Assembly: GCF_001975785.1 (NCBI RefSeq)
Contig: NZ_MSFI01000006.1
Location: 145,579-209,578 of the forward strand
DNA from: Domibacillus epiphyticus
GTDB taxonomy: Bacteria > Bacillota > Bacilli > Bacillales > Domibacillaceae
Length of the DNA stretch: 64,000 nt
Reading direction: 5' to 3'
Position numbers and translations under genes: made by a program
In this document: piece by piece, positions 16,865 through 26,700 of the stretch
Numbering within the stretch: position 1 is the stretch's first letter
How the letters are laid out: each line of letters starts with the position of its first letter
The notes under the pieces: generated by a model
What the model was told of the DNA's origin: nothing
The model's database searches: none
The model's input: only the letters and a program-made list of their open reading frames with translations

Positions 16865-17136
16865 GATTCATTCTCCTTTCGTGATATGTCCATCATCCAT
16901 TTCACAACGTCCTGAAAAACGGTCGTGTTTAATGAGTAAATAATGTGCTGTCCATTTCGTTCCGACAGAACAAGACCGGCACTCTGCAGTGTATTCAAAT
17001 GATGTGAAATGCTGGGTTTTGTCATATTGAATTGGTCCGCGATATCGCCTGCTGTCCGGTCACGTTCTTTTAACAAATCGATAATGCTGAGTCTTGTCGG
17101 ATCGGAGAGAGCTTTGAAAACAAGTGTTTGAGACAT
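16861..17136 (-). CDS. sdpR: ArsR-family repressor (SdpR-like)
   Basis: 91 residues, a single winged helix: ALSDPTRLSIIDLLKERDRTAGDIA followed by the recognition helix TKPSISHHLNTLQSAGLV and the wing ERNGQHIIYSLN. There are no metal-binding cysteines, so it is not a metal sensor. ATG 17136 lies 8 bases after AAAGGA; an upstream ATG three codons earlier touches the ribosome-binding site. With sdpI it forms the two-gene autorepressor/immunity operon. Confidence 0.85.
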   Translation of the reverse strand: MSQTLVFKALSDPTRLSIIDLLKERDRTAGDIADQFNMTKPSISHHLNTLQSAGLVLSERNGQHIIYSLNTTVFQDVVKWMMDISRKENES

Positions 17137-17151
17137 ATTGATCATCCTTTA

Positions 17152-17177
17152 TTTAGATGTTTACCTAATTATCTAAA
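17152..17177 (-). promoter_or_regulatory. Candidate SdpR operator
   Basis: TTTAGAT and ATCTAAA form a perfect inverted repeat with a 12-base spacer, immediately downstream of the -10 box. Confidence 0.55.
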
Positions 17178-17205
17178 TTATAAATGAGGAAGGAAGAATA
17201 TTCAA
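17177..17205 (-). promoter_or_regulatory. Promoter of sdpRI
   Basis: Minus-strand TTGAAT, 17 bases, TATAAT. Confidence 0.7.
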
Positions 17206-17254
17206 GATGAAAAAGCAGCGGTGATTTTTAGTGAGCATTATATCTTGTGGAAAT

Positions 17255-17286
17255 ATAAAAAGGCTACGAACAGAAGATTCGCAGCC
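17255..17286 (-). terminator. Terminator after mreBH
   Basis: Minus-strand AGGCTGCGAA pairs with TTCGTAGCCT (one G-U), followed by T5. Confidence 0.75.
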
Positions 17287-17293
17287 TGGCTGA

Positions 17294-18304
17294 TTAAGAT
17301 GTGACTTTTTGTAATTTTTTTAGCACATGAAGCGATCGTCCAGTGCCGATTGCTACGGATTCAAGAGGGTTTGGTGCAAGGTGAACCGGTACAATGATTT
17401 CTTCAGCCAGCCATTCTTGAATGCCATTTAAAAGGGAGCCGCCTCCGCTTATCACAACACCGCGGTCAACGATATCTCCGCTCAGTTCAGGAGGTGATGA
17501 TTCGAGTGTGACACGGATCGTTTCTAAAATCGCCATCAACGATTCGCGGAGGGCATGCTGAATTTCATAGGAGCTGACAACGACGGTTTTCGGCAGTCCA
17601 GTGACGAGATCACGTCCGCGCACATCCATTTTCATCTCTGCATGTTCTATCGGTGCGTATCCGATCTCCATTTTTATATTTTCAGCTGTTCTTTCGCCAA
17701 TGAGCAAATTGTATTCTTTCCGAATATACTGCACAATGTCTTCATCTAATTTGTCCCCTGCGAGGCGAATTGAATTACATGATACGACACCGCCATATGA
17801 AATAATGGCTACTTCTGTTGTTCCGCCGCCAATATCAACGATTAAATTCGCAATCGGTTCTTCAACAGGCAAGTCAGCTCCAATCGCTGCTGCTACAGGT
17901 TCTTCGATTAAATGAACCGTTTTTGCTCCGCTTGATTTGATCGCATCTTGAATGGCACGGCGTTCCACACCTGTTGCGCCCGATGGCGTGCAGACTACAA
18001 CAGTTGGTTTGCGTATGGCGAATCCGGCCGCTTTTCCCGCTTTTTTCATTAGCTCTTTTAACATTTCTGATGTGATATCAAAGTCTGCAATCACCCCGTC
18101 TTTCATCGGACGTACGGCTGCGATTTGTCCCGGTGTTTTCCCGATCATTTCTTTCGCATCCGATCCGACGGCTAATACTTTTTTTGTATTTAAATCAAGG
18201 GCAACAACAGAAGGTTCGTTTAAAATAATCCCTTTATCCTTACTGTAAACGAGCAAATTTGCTGTTCCCAGGTCGATTCCAATCTCTGCTTGTCCAAACA
18301 TCAT
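17294..18304 (-). CDS. mreBH: Actin-like cell-shape protein MreBH
   Basis: 336 residues, matching MreBH length. Actin-fold motifs: phosphate-1 [10 protein letters not shown] at the N-terminus, phosphate-2 [17 protein letters not shown], and the adenosine motif [13 protein letters not shown]. The conserved [13 protein letters not shown] and [11 protein letters not shown] segments are present. It directs lateral-wall synthesis and LytE activity with MreB and Mbl in B. subtilis. Start choice: ATG 18304 is 7 bases after GGAGG; the reading frame extends 29 codons upstream but that part is hydrophobic and unlike the family. No mreCD follow, as expected for MreBH rather than MreB. Confidence 0.92.
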   Translation of the reverse strand: MMFGQAEIGIDLGTANLLVYSKDKGIILNEPSVVALDLNTKKVLAVGSDAKEMIGKTPGQIAAVRPMKDGVIADFDITSEMLKELMKKAGKAAGFAIRKPTVVVCTPSGATGVERRAIQDAIKSSGAKTVHLIEEPVAAAIGADLPVEEPIANLIVDIGGGTTEVAIISYGGVVSCNSIRLAGDKLDEDIVQYIRKEYNLLIGERTAENIKMEIGYAPIEHAEMKMDVRGRDLVTGLPKTVVVSSYEIQHALRESLMAILETIRVTLESSPPELSGDIVDRGVVISGGGSLLNGIQEWLAEEIIVPVHLAPNPLESVAIGTGRSLHVLKKLQKVTS

Positions 18305-18413
18305 TTCCATTCCTCCAAACGGCGTTTTTTTGCCTTCGTTCAGTATAAATAAGAAGAAGAACGGGTGTACATGGGACAAAAAGATGAACAATCAAATGTT
18401 ACAGCTATGACAA

Positions 18414-18448
18414 AGAAAAAAGCCGCTCTTTCAACAAAAAGGGCAGCT
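18414..18448 (-). terminator. Terminator after the thioesterase gene
   Basis: Minus-strand AGCTGCCCTTT pairs with AAAGAGCGGCT (one mismatch), followed by T5. Confidence 0.6.
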
Positions 18449-18495
18449 GTTGTTACGGAAATTTAAATTTTGTCATGAACAATCGGGGTCTATTG

Positions 18496-18999
18496 TCACA
18501 TTTTTTTAAAGAAAAAAGCTAGTTCTTTACTATGGTCTTTTCTCGTTTTCCGGTACGCTGCACGTGCTGGTGCTGTGTCAAAAAGCCACTTTTCTTCTTC
18601 TGATTCAGGTAATACACTGGCTACTTCGACAGGGCTTCCATTTTTATTGAGCGCCACAAATGTAAGAAACGCGATCGCTGCGACTTCTTCATCACCGGTT
18701 ATAAGATTTTCGGATGTCACACGGACAAACACTTCCATGCTGGAGTGTCCTGTATAAGTGACCATTGCTTTGAGCGTTACCGTGTCACCAACCTTTATCG
18801 GGCGTATAAAATCAACAGAATCAGTTGAGGCGGTCACGGTCGGATTACGGGCAAACCGCGTTGCTGAAATAGAAGCGACATCATCAATATGAGCCATTAA
18901 TTTTCCGCCAAAAAGAGTACCGTAATAATTAGTATCTGGCGGAAACACTTGGGCTGACTTTACGGCAATCGTATCTTGCATTCGTTTGGTTTCTTTCAT
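18496..18999 (-). CDS. ykhA: Hotdog-fold acyl-CoA thioesterase (YkhA-like)
   Basis: 167 residues of the BFIT/YkhA type. The hotdog signature NYYGTLFGGKLMAHIDDVASISA (with catalytic-region Asp) is near residues 24-46, followed by the sheet segment STDSVDFIRPIKVGDTVTLKAMVTYTGHSSMEVFV. It hydrolyses acyl-CoA thioesters in the cytoplasm. In B. subtilis ykhA is also near mreBH, which supports the assignment. AAGGTGAT precedes the ATG. Confidence 0.88.
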   Translation of the reverse strand: MKETKRMQDTIAVKSAQVFPPDTNYYGTLFGGKLMAHIDDVASISATRFARNPTVTASTDSVDFIRPIKVGDTVTLKAMVTYTGHSSMEVFVRVTSENLITGDEEVAAIAFLTFVALNKNGSPVEVASVLPESEEEKWLFDTAPARAAYRKTRKDHSKELAFFFKKM

Positions 19000-19084
19000 T
19001 TTATCACCTTATTCCTTCCACAAATTAGTATACATCATGAAAACGGTGTCATAAAGATTTTCAACATAAATGTTAAAAAAGTGG

Positions 19085-19113
19085 TTGTATTTTCATTCTT
19101 TATAGTGTATAAA
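19085..19113 (+). promoter_or_regulatory. Promoter of argF
   Basis: TTGTAT, 17 bases, TATAAA preceded by TG. The AT-rich stretch over and after the -10 could hold an ArgR (AhrC) box, but I cannot assign one firmly. Confidence 0.6.
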
Positions 19114-19154
19114 TATAAATATAACAAAGGTGACGACACGTCGGGGTGACTTTC

Positions 19155-20108
19155 ATGATAGCGAAGGAACAATTGAAGGAGCTTGACCTGAAAGGGAAAG
19201 ATTTCCTGAAACTTCTCGACTTCAGTATAGAAGAAGTGCAGGCGCTGGTTTTGCTTGCTGACGATATGAAAAAGAATAAAGAATCATATATGGATACGTT
19301 AAAGGGACAAATCCTTGGCATGATTTTTGAAAAAAGTTCAACAAGAACACGCGTCTCATTCGAAACAGCTATTCTTCAATTAGGCGGACACGGCATGTTT
19401 TTAAGCTCAGAAAATTTGCAGATCGGACGCGGAGAAACGATTGAAGATACAGGGAAAGTGCTATCAGGCTACCTCGATGGCATCATGATCCGTACACACG
19501 GTCATGACCGCATCGAAACACTGGCGGATGCAGCCTCAATTCCTGTTGTTAACGGTTTAACGGACTTATATCATCCGTGCCAGGCACTTGCTGATTTGCT
19601 AACCGTTTACGAGCACAAAAGCGGCTTTAAAGGAAATAAGATGGTTTATATTGGCGATGGCAATAATGTAGCACATTCGCTTATGATCGGCTCGGTCATG
19701 ATGGGAATGGATTTCACATTATGTGCACCAAAAGGCTATGAAGCAGATTCGGATGTCATTGCGAAATCAAAAAAAATCGCAGCTGAAACAGGTGCTGTCC
19801 TGGCGTTTACAGAAGATCCGCTTGAAGCAGTTAAAGGTGCAGATTTTATCTATACGGACGTCTGGACGAGTATGGGGCAGGAAGAGGAGTCTGCGCTGCG
19901 CTTGAAAGCATTTGAATCGTATCAAGTAAATGAGACATTGCTTGCTGTGGCGAACAAAGACTGCAAATTTATGCATTGTCTGCCGGCTCACCGTGGTGAG
20001 GAAGTGTCTGCCGGCGTGATGGATGGAGAAGCATCTGTCGTGTTCCAGCAGGCTGAAAACCGGATGCATGCACAAAAAGCGGTTTTATACAGCTTAATGA
20101 AAAAATAA
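19155..20108 (+). CDS. argF: Ornithine carbamoyltransferase ArgF
   Basis: 317 residues. Condenses ornithine and carbamoyl phosphate to citrulline in arginine synthesis. The carbamoyl-phosphate loop SSTRTRVSFE (about 59-68), the HPCQALADL motif, and the ornithine-side FMHCLPAHRG are all intact. ATG 19155 follows GGGGTGA by 6 bases; a GTG three codons upstream lies within that ribosome-binding site. The gene is not in an arg operon here; it stands alone between an acyl-CoA thioesterase and an exporter. Confidence 0.93.
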   Translation: MIAKEQLKELDLKGKDFLKLLDFSIEEVQALVLLADDMKKNKESYMDTLKGQILGMIFEKSSTRTRVSFETAILQLGGHGMFLSSENLQIGRGETIEDTGKVLSGYLDGIMIRTHGHDRIETLADAASIPVVNGLTDLYHPCQALADLLTVYEHKSGFKGNKMVYIGDGNNVAHSLMIGSVMMGMDFTLCAPKGYEADSDVIAKSKKIAAETGAVLAFTEDPLEAVKGADFIYTDVWTSMGQEEESALRLKAFESYQVNETLLAVANKDCKFMHCLPAHRGEEVSAGVMDGEASVVFQQAENRMHAQKAVLYSLMKK

Positions 20109-20116
20109 GAAACCTT

Positions 20117-20191
20117 GTTCAGCCGTTATTGGAGAACAGCTGGACGCTATACATTACTTAATTTCAGCCGTTATTGAAGAATGGCTGATCC
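20117..20191 (+). repeat. Two tandem related hairpins after argF
   Basis: The sequence TTCAGCCGTTATTG occurs at about 20119 and 20163, each followed by a CAGC/GCTG-type inverted partner, giving two short hairpins 46 bases apart. They have no T-run. Function unknown; they may stabilise the argF mRNA 3' end. Confidence 0.5.
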
Positions 20192-20206
20192 CTTTAAAAA
20201 ACATTC

Positions 20207-20248
20207 AAGCATTCAGACGTCATAGGAGGACGCTGAATGCTTTTTTAT
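20207..20248. terminator. Bidirectional terminator between argF and the YeiH-family gene
   Basis: AAGCATTCAG plus CGTC pair with GACG plus CTGAATGCTT around a 7-base loop, with a single bulged A and a T6 run. Confidence 0.85.
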
Positions 20249-21249
20249 ATGAAGAAAAGTGTGAGCGTGCTTAATAATAGGGAAACAATGAGTAGTGCAG
20301 CAAGCGGTTTTGCTGCGCGTTTTTTTATTTTTTGAAGGTCAACGGACATGCCGAGTGCACTCATCGCCATCCCCATTAAGAACGTGCCTGCAGATGCAAT
20401 GGCATTCGTTTCGTGCTCTGACAAAACTCCTTTTTCAGTTCCAAGTGTACCAATCAAGGACACTAGTAAAAATCCAATTAAAAAATAAGGGAACTGTACG
20501 GGTGACTTCGTACTATTTTTCTTTTTGGTCAATAGTAGCAGAATGAGGCAAAAAGGAAATAAAAGAAGGACGCGGCTTAATTTTGATATTAATGCCGCAT
20601 CCAATGCAGCGTTTCCTCCTGCGGCACCGGCTAGTGCTGCATGGGCGATTTCATGAAGCGTAAAGCCGGTCCAGTAGCCATACTCTTCAGACGTTAAATC
20701 GATTATTGGAGACACAGCCGGATATAAAAGGGCAAATATAGTCCCGAGAAAGGCAATCATTCCAACCGACAGTGCGGTATCTTCTTCTTTTGCTCGAATA
20801 ATCGGAGCTGCTGCTGCAATGGCTGCGGCACCGCATATGCCAGTACCGGCCCCGAGTAATAGGGCAAGCTTAAGTTCAATCCTCAGCCAGCGGCCCGCGA
20901 GCACCATTGCGACCGTGGCAAACAAAACGGAACCCGCTGCTTGAAGCAGGAGCGGAAGCCCTTCTGAAGCAATGACTGCAAAATTTAACCGTATACCGTA
21001 AAGGACAATGGCAACACGTAAAATGATTTTACCGGTAAACGAAATTCCGAAACGCCATTGTTCGGGATAGCCAATAGAATTACGAAAAAATACTGCAATC
21101 AAAATTGACAGCGCAAGCGGTCCCGCATAGCCGATTACCGGTAGCTTTGCCCCTATATATGAAATACCTGCGATTATTGCGGTAAACAAGATGCCGCTAA
21201 ATAAGGTGTTTTTTTGAGGTTTCGTTAAAGTTAAGACTGCTTCTTTCAT
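20245..21249 (-). CDS. YeiH/UPF0324 family membrane protein (putative sulfur-anion exporter)
   Basis: 334 residues, about ten hydrophobic helices. Signature segments are GAGTGICGAAAIAAAAPI, LHEIAHAALAGAAGG and the C-terminal GMAMSALGMSVDL. The family (YeiH, Cons_hypoth698) is linked to sulfite/sulfonate export by its partner regulators, but the substrate is not proven. ATG 21249 follows AAGGGGCGG by 6 bases and is preferred to an ATG ten codons earlier. It is divergent from a LysR gene, the YeiE-YeiH arrangement known in enterobacteria. Confidence 0.8.
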   Translation of the reverse strand: MKEAVLTLTKPQKNTLFSGILFTAIIAGISYIGAKLPVIGYAGPLALSILIAVFFRNSIGYPEQWRFGISFTGKIILRVAIVLYGIRLNFAVIASEGLPLLLQAAGSVLFATVAMVLAGRWLRIELKLALLLGAGTGICGAAAIAAAAPIIRAKEEDTALSVGMIAFLGTIFALLYPAVSPIIDLTSEEYGYWTGFTLHEIAHAALAGAAGGNAALDAALISKLSRVLLLFPFCLILLLLTKKKNSTKSPVQFPYFLIGFLLVSLIGTLGTEKGVLSEHETNAIASAGTFLMGMAMSALGMSVDLQKIKKRAAKPLAALLIVSLLLSTLTLFFI

Positions 21250-21314
21250 GATGATCCGCCCCTTTTCTCTTCCTTTCATGGTAAAATATAAGAAGAGAAA
21301 AAGATAATTAATGA

Positions 21315-21332
21315 TTATTATTCAAATAATAA
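21315..21332. promoter_or_regulatory. Candidate LysR operator in the divergent promoter region
   Basis: TTATTATT and AATAATAA form a perfect 8-bp dyad around CA, between the divergent exporter and LysR genes, the usual site for an autoregulated LysR protein. Confidence 0.45.
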
Positions 21333-21358
21333 GCAATCACTTATGATGGTGGGCGAAA

Positions 21359-22219
21359 ATGGAGCAAAAACTTAAAGTTTTTTTAACAGTTGTAAAGCAT
21401 ATGAACTTTTCACGGGCCGCTGAAGAGCTGTTTATCACACAGCCGGCGGTTAGTCAGTATGTAAAATCACTGGAAGACGAGCTGGGAATAAAACTCATAG
21501 ACCGCACGAACAAAAAGATACGTCTGACGAAAGCTGGAAGTCTTGTTGCCTACTATGGCGGCGAAATTTCAACGTTAAATGATAGGATGAAGCAGGCTGT
21601 AGAGGATTTGACTGGTGAAGTGCAAGGGAAGCTTTCTGTTGGGGCAAGTTACTCATTCGGTGAATATATTTTGCCGCATATAGTCGCGGACTTTCTTGAA
21701 AAATTTCCATCAGTGGATCCACATATATCAATTGGAAATACCCATGAAATTGCTGAAAAAGTGATTCATAATGAAATCGATCTAGGAGTGGTGGAAGGAA
21801 CCGTTCCATCCGATAAATTAATTGCTGAAAAAATCGCTACTGACCGTATGTATGTGATTAAAGGCAAGAAAGAGCAACTTGACAAGCCCATCCATTTAAA
21901 TGAAGAAACGTGGATCGTCCGTGAGCAGGGGTCCGGTACACGCGAAGCATTTGATTGGTTTGCTGCTAAGAACAATATTAGACCGGCTAAAACATTGGAG
22001 TTTGGCAGCACTCAAATTATTAAAGAAGCGGTGGAAGCAGGGCTTGGTGTTGCGCTCTTATCAGAGTGGACGATTCGCAATGAATTGGAACTTGAGAAGC
22101 TGAAAATTGTCGGAGGCGGCAGCTTGTATTATGAGCGGAATTTTTATGCGATTATTCATGATGCCCCGTTTATGACAAAAACATCAGAAACGTTTATACA
22201 GTTTTTGCGAAGAGACTAA
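21359..22219 (+). CDS. LysR-family regulator (CysL/YeiE-like)
   Basis: 286 residues. N-terminal winged helix-turn-helix (FSRAAEELFITQPAVSQYVKSLEDELG, residues about 17-43) followed by a periplasmic-binding-like effector domain (about 90-286; SYSFGEYILPHIVADF, EQGSGTREAF, EAGLGVALLSEW). The SxTxG-type anion pocket seen in CysB/CysL relatives is consistent with sensing a sulfur compound. It should activate the divergent exporter. The ribosome-binding site (GGTGGG) is weak. Confidence 0.8.
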   Translation: MEQKLKVFLTVVKHMNFSRAAEELFITQPAVSQYVKSLEDELGIKLIDRTNKKIRLTKAGSLVAYYGGEISTLNDRMKQAVEDLTGEVQGKLSVGASYSFGEYILPHIVADFLEKFPSVDPHISIGNTHEIAEKVIHNEIDLGVVEGTVPSDKLIAEKIATDRMYVIKGKKEQLDKPIHLNEETWIVREQGSGTREAFDWFAAKNNIRPAKTLEFGSTQIIKEAVEAGLGVALLSEWTIRNELELEKLKIVGGGSLYYERNFYAIIHDAPFMTKTSETFIQFLRRD

Positions 22220-22257
22220 TGAATAAGCCTTTTGAAAGATACTCGAAATAACAAAGG

Positions 22258-22286
22258 AAAAACCCCGCTGCGTAAAGGAAGCGGGG
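22258..22286 (-). terminator. Terminator of the glutamate synthase operon
   Basis: Minus-strand CCCCGCT/AGCGGGG stem with a 10-base loop and T5. Confidence 0.8.
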
Positions 22287-22298
22287 CCATGTTTTTTA

Positions 22299-23777
22299 TT
22301 AAGGCAGTTTCGTTTCGCCCATTAAAAAGCGGTCTGTTTCACGGGCTGCTTCGCGTCCTTCATGAATCGCCCAGACAACAAGACTTTGTCCGCGGCGCAT
22401 ATCACCGGCAGCGAAAATGCCTTCTTCGTTCGTGTTGTATTTACCGTACTTTGCTTTTACGGTATTACGTGCCGTCGTGTCGACGCCAAAGTGAGAAGCA
22501 AGCGGCATGTCAGTTCCGCTGAAACCAATTGCAACTAACACAAGTTCAACAGACCACACTTCTTCACTTCCTGGAATTTCCGTTAGTGTGTAGCCTCCAT
22601 CTTCATGGTATGTTTTTTCCATGCGGACGGTATGGAGCTCTTTTAACTTGCCGTTTTCATCTGCGACAAATCTCTTCGTTGAAATTAAGTATTCACGAGG
22701 GTCTTCACCGTATATTGCTGCTGCTTCAGCATACGCATAATCAAGGGTGAATGTATTCGGAAATTGTGGCCATGGGTTGCTGCCCTGGCGTACTTCAGGC
22801 TGCTGTTCATGTTTACCAAACTGTACGACGCTTTTTGCGCCTTGACGAATAGCTGTTGCGACACAGTCGGCTCCTGTGTCACCGCCGCCGATGACAATGA
22901 CGTTTTTGCCTTCTGCCGAAATAACATTTTCATCTGTTTGATCGAGAAGACCTTTAATGCTTTTTGTCAAGTATTCCATCGCGAGGTGAATGCCGTCAGC
23001 ATCACGTCCTTCAATCATGATATCACGATGGGTCTGCGCACCTGCACATAAGATAACGGCGTCGTACTCCTCTTTTAGCTGTTCCTTTGTAATATCTTTT
23101 CCGATTGTCGTATTGACAATAAATTCAATTCCTTCGTTCTTTAAAAGATTGACACGTCGTTCAACCGATTCTTTTTCAAGTTTCATAGAAGGAATTCCGT
23201 ACATTAATAGACCGCCAATGCGATCATCACGTTCAAAAACAGTAACGAGATGACCGGCTTTATTTAATTGATCAGCAGCCGCCAGTCCGGCAGGTCCTGA
23301 TCCAACAACGGCAACCCGTTTTCCGCTGCGCCGTTTAGGCGGGTTCGGTACGATCCAGCCTTCTTCAAATCCTTTATCAATAATCGATTTTTCGATGGAT
23401 TTAATTGCTACCGCCGGGTCGCTGATTGCTACCGTACAAGAGCCTTCACACGGAGCCGGGCAGACGCGGCCTGTAAATTCAGGAAAATTGTTTGTTTTTA
23501 CGAGCCGGTCAAGCGCTTCTTTCCAGCGGCCGCGGTAAACAAGATCGTTCCATTCTGGAATGAGATTGTAAAGCGGACAGCCGGACGGTGTTCCTCCTAT
23601 CATCTGGCCGGTATGGCAGAAGGGAGTCCCGCAGTCCATGCAGCGTGCTCCTTGGATGCTTAATTCTTTTTCGGGAAGTACAGTCGTGTATTCTTTCCAG
23701 TCTTTTACACGGTCAGCCGGATTTCGTCCGGGAGCTGTTTTTCGTTCGTATTCGATAAAGCCGGTTGCTTTCCCCAT
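22299..23777 (-). CDS. gltB: Glutamate synthase (NADPH) small subunit GltB
   Basis: 492 residues. The N-terminal iron-sulfur region carries ARCMDCGTPFCH, GCPLYN and the CPAPCEGSC cluster; two Rossmann motifs follow, VAVVGSGPAGLAAA (FAD) and VIVIGGGDTGADC (NADPH), then the C-terminal GIFAAGDMRRGQSLVVWAI. It passes electrons from NADPH to the large subunit. Named by the Bacillus convention (gltB small, gltA large). The start has two adjacent ATGs; the second is 8 bases after AGGAG. Downstream of gltA with a 16-base gap, so co-transcribed. Confidence 0.95.
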   Translation of the reverse strand: MGKATGFIEYERKTAPGRNPADRVKDWKEYTTVLPEKELSIQGARCMDCGTPFCHTGQMIGGTPSGCPLYNLIPEWNDLVYRGRWKEALDRLVKTNNFPEFTGRVCPAPCEGSCTVAISDPAVAIKSIEKSIIDKGFEEGWIVPNPPKRRSGKRVAVVGSGPAGLAAADQLNKAGHLVTVFERDDRIGGLLMYGIPSMKLEKESVERRVNLLKNEGIEFIVNTTIGKDITKEQLKEEYDAVILCAGAQTHRDIMIEGRDADGIHLAMEYLTKSIKGLLDQTDENVISAEGKNVIVIGGGDTGADCVATAIRQGAKSVVQFGKHEQQPEVRQGSNPWPQFPNTFTLDYAYAEAAAIYGEDPREYLISTKRFVADENGKLKELHTVRMEKTYHEDGGYTLTEIPGSEEVWSVELVLVAIGFSGTDMPLASHFGVDTTARNTVKAKYGKYNTNEEGIFAAGDMRRGQSLVVWAIHEGREAARETDRFLMGETKLP

Positions 23778-23793
23778 CATTCATTCTCCTTTC

Positions 23794-26700
23794 TTACACG
23801 TTTTCAACGACAGGCACTTCTTTCACTTTAAATGCCTCGTATTTTGCTTCTGACAGATTTAACCCTTGTTGTTCATAATAAGCAATCGATCTCATCATTT
23901 CTTTATATTCGTGAGGGATCACACGGATAAAGTGAACTTTTTCAGTTGCCCAATTTTTTAAAATAGAAGAGGCGAGAGGGCTTCCTGTCCATTGTACGTG
24001 GCTGGTTAGAAGTGCTCTTACTTCAGACTCCTCCTGCAGACTATCAAGTGATTCTGTCAAAACCATTTCACGGTTTATGCGTCGTTCCTGTTTTTCCCGA
24101 TCAGGGGCGTATAAATAGGCAATCCCGCCGGACATTCCAGCTGCGAAGTTCCGCCCTGTTTCACCGAGAATAACGACACGACCGCCAGTCATGTACTCGC
24201 ATCCATGATCTGTAATTCCTTCGACAACAATATTTGCACCGCTGTTTCGGACTGCAAAACGTGTACCAGCACGCCCGTTAATAAAGGCCTCACCGTTCGT
24301 TGCTCCGTATAAGTTTACATTTCCGCATATGGCATGTTCATGAGGCACGAGATTGGCGTCTTCATGTGGACGAACGACCAGACGTCCGCCAGACAGCCCT
24401 TTGCCGAAATAGTCATTTGCATCCCCATTCACAGTAAACGTCAAGCCTTTTGGAAGGAAAGCTCCGAAGCTTTGACCGGCAGATCCGTTAAATGTGAACT
24501 GAACGGTGTTTTCCGGAAGACCTTCAGCACCGTAAGCGGTCGTAACAGCTGAACCAGTAATGGTTCCAGCGGCACGGTCCGTATTAATGATGTCAAATTC
24601 GCCCGAAACCACCTGTCTATTCTCTAATGCGGGGCGTATTGCATCTAAAAGAAGACGGCGGTCAATGGTACGCTCCAATTTATAATCCTGATCCTTCGTT
24701 TTATACTGTTTTTGCCCCTGTTTTAACGGTGTCATGTATAAAAGAGGGAACAGATCGAGATACTTTGCTTTCCAGTGAAGTTCTTTACGGGCATGCGGCT
24801 TCAAAACTTGCTTTTGACCGATCATTTCATCGATTGTCCGGAAGCCGAGTTCTGCCATAATTTCGCGAATTTCACGTGCAACAAATGTTAAATAGTTGAC
24901 GACGTGCTCGGGCTCGCCTGTAAACTTTTTGCGAAGCTCTGGATTTTGTGTTGCGACGCCGACCGGACAAGTGTCCATATGGCAGACACGCATCATGACG
25001 CACCCGAGTATGACGAGTGGCGCGGTTGCAAAACCGAATTCTTCCGCACCAAGGAGAGCGGCTAGGACCACATCGCGGCCGTTCATTAATTTCCCATCTG
25101 TTTCAAGCGTTACCTTTTCACGCAAACCGTTCATAAGGAGTGTTTGATGTGTTTCTGCAAGGCCAATTTCCCATGGGATGCCGGCATGTTTAATGCTTGT
25201 TTTCGGTGATGCGCCTGTTCCGCCTTCATAACCGCTGACGAGTATGACATCGGCAAGACCTTTTGCGACACCTGCAGCAATGGTGCCGACCCCAGATTTT
25301 GCGACTAGTTTTACGTTAATCCGTGCATCTTGATTTGCATTCTTTAAGTCATAAATGAGCTGTGCCAAGTCTTCAATTGAATAAATATCATGGTGAGGAG
25401 GAGGGGAAATTAACCCCACTCCAGGCGTTGATCCGCGTGTTTCCGCTATCCATGGATATACTTTTTTACCTGGCAGATGGCCGCCTTCGCCCGGTTTCGC
25501 TCCCTGAGCCATTTTAATTTGGATTTCAGTTGCAGTATTTAAATATTCACTTGTCACCCCGAAGCGGCCTGAAGCTACTTGTTTAATCGCACTGCTTCGA
25601 ATATCTCCATTTTCATCCGGGCGATAACGGGAAGGATCTTCTCCGCCTTCACCGCTGTTGCTTTTACCTCCGAGCCGGTTTAATGCAATTGCCAAAGCTT
25701 CGTGTGCCTCTTTACTAATTGAGCCGTATGACATGGCACCTGATTTAAATCGCTTGAAAATCTCCTCCAGCGGTTCCACTTCTTCGAGAGGAATAGATGG
25801 ACGCACTGTGTAATCAAGATCTAACAGGCCGCGAAGGAACATTATATTTTCTTCATTTGCCATTTCAGAAAACTCTTTATAAAGCTCGTAGTTATTCGTT
25901 CTTGCTGCATGCTGAAGCATATGAATCGTTTTTGGGTTGAACGCATGCTTTTCCCCTGTCCGTCTCCACTGGAATTCACCACTTGAATCGAGCGTCGTAT
26001 CATGAAACTCGCTTTTTCCAAATGCATCATGGTGACGGAGCAGCGTTTCTTTTAAAATAACATCAAGTGTAATGCCGCCAAGTGCTGTTGTAGTGCCTGT
26101 AAAATATGTTTCTACTACATCATGGCCGATTCCAACAGCTTCAAAAATTTGCGCGCCACGGTAGCTTTGAACAGTTGAAATCCCCATTTTTGCCATAACT
26201 TTAATAATCCCGCTTGTTGCTGCGTAAGAGTAATTTTTCTCTGCTTCTTCTACAGACAAGTCAGTAATTGTCCCATCAGAAATCATCGCACGGATCGAAG
26301 CGATGGCTAAATACGGATATATCGCATCTGCTCCGTAGCCAATCAGGCAGCAAAACTGGTGAACATCTCGTGCTTCCGCTGTATCAAGAATGATGCTTAC
26401 ATTTGTCCGGCGTCCTGTCCTAATTAAATGATGATGCAGTCCGCTCACGGAAAGCAAAGCTGGAACAGCTGCTTTTTTGTTTGTCACACCTCGATCGGAC
26501 AAAATAATAATGGAAGCACCGTTGTCAATGGCGGTGTCTGCTTCCTTAAACAGTTGTGCCATCGTCTGAGAAAGAGCGTTTTTTTGTTTAATGTCAAATA
26601 AAAGAGAAAGTGTTTTCGTTTTAAATGCGTCCTGTTTATTAAACGCAATTTTACGCCATTCTTTTTCGCCGAGAATAGGTGTTTCCAGCCGAATGCGCCG

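Noticed and set aside
20117..20191. T-box or other riboswitch after argF
   Set aside because: It lies downstream of argF with no gene following on that strand, and it lacks a T-box sequence or specifier structure.
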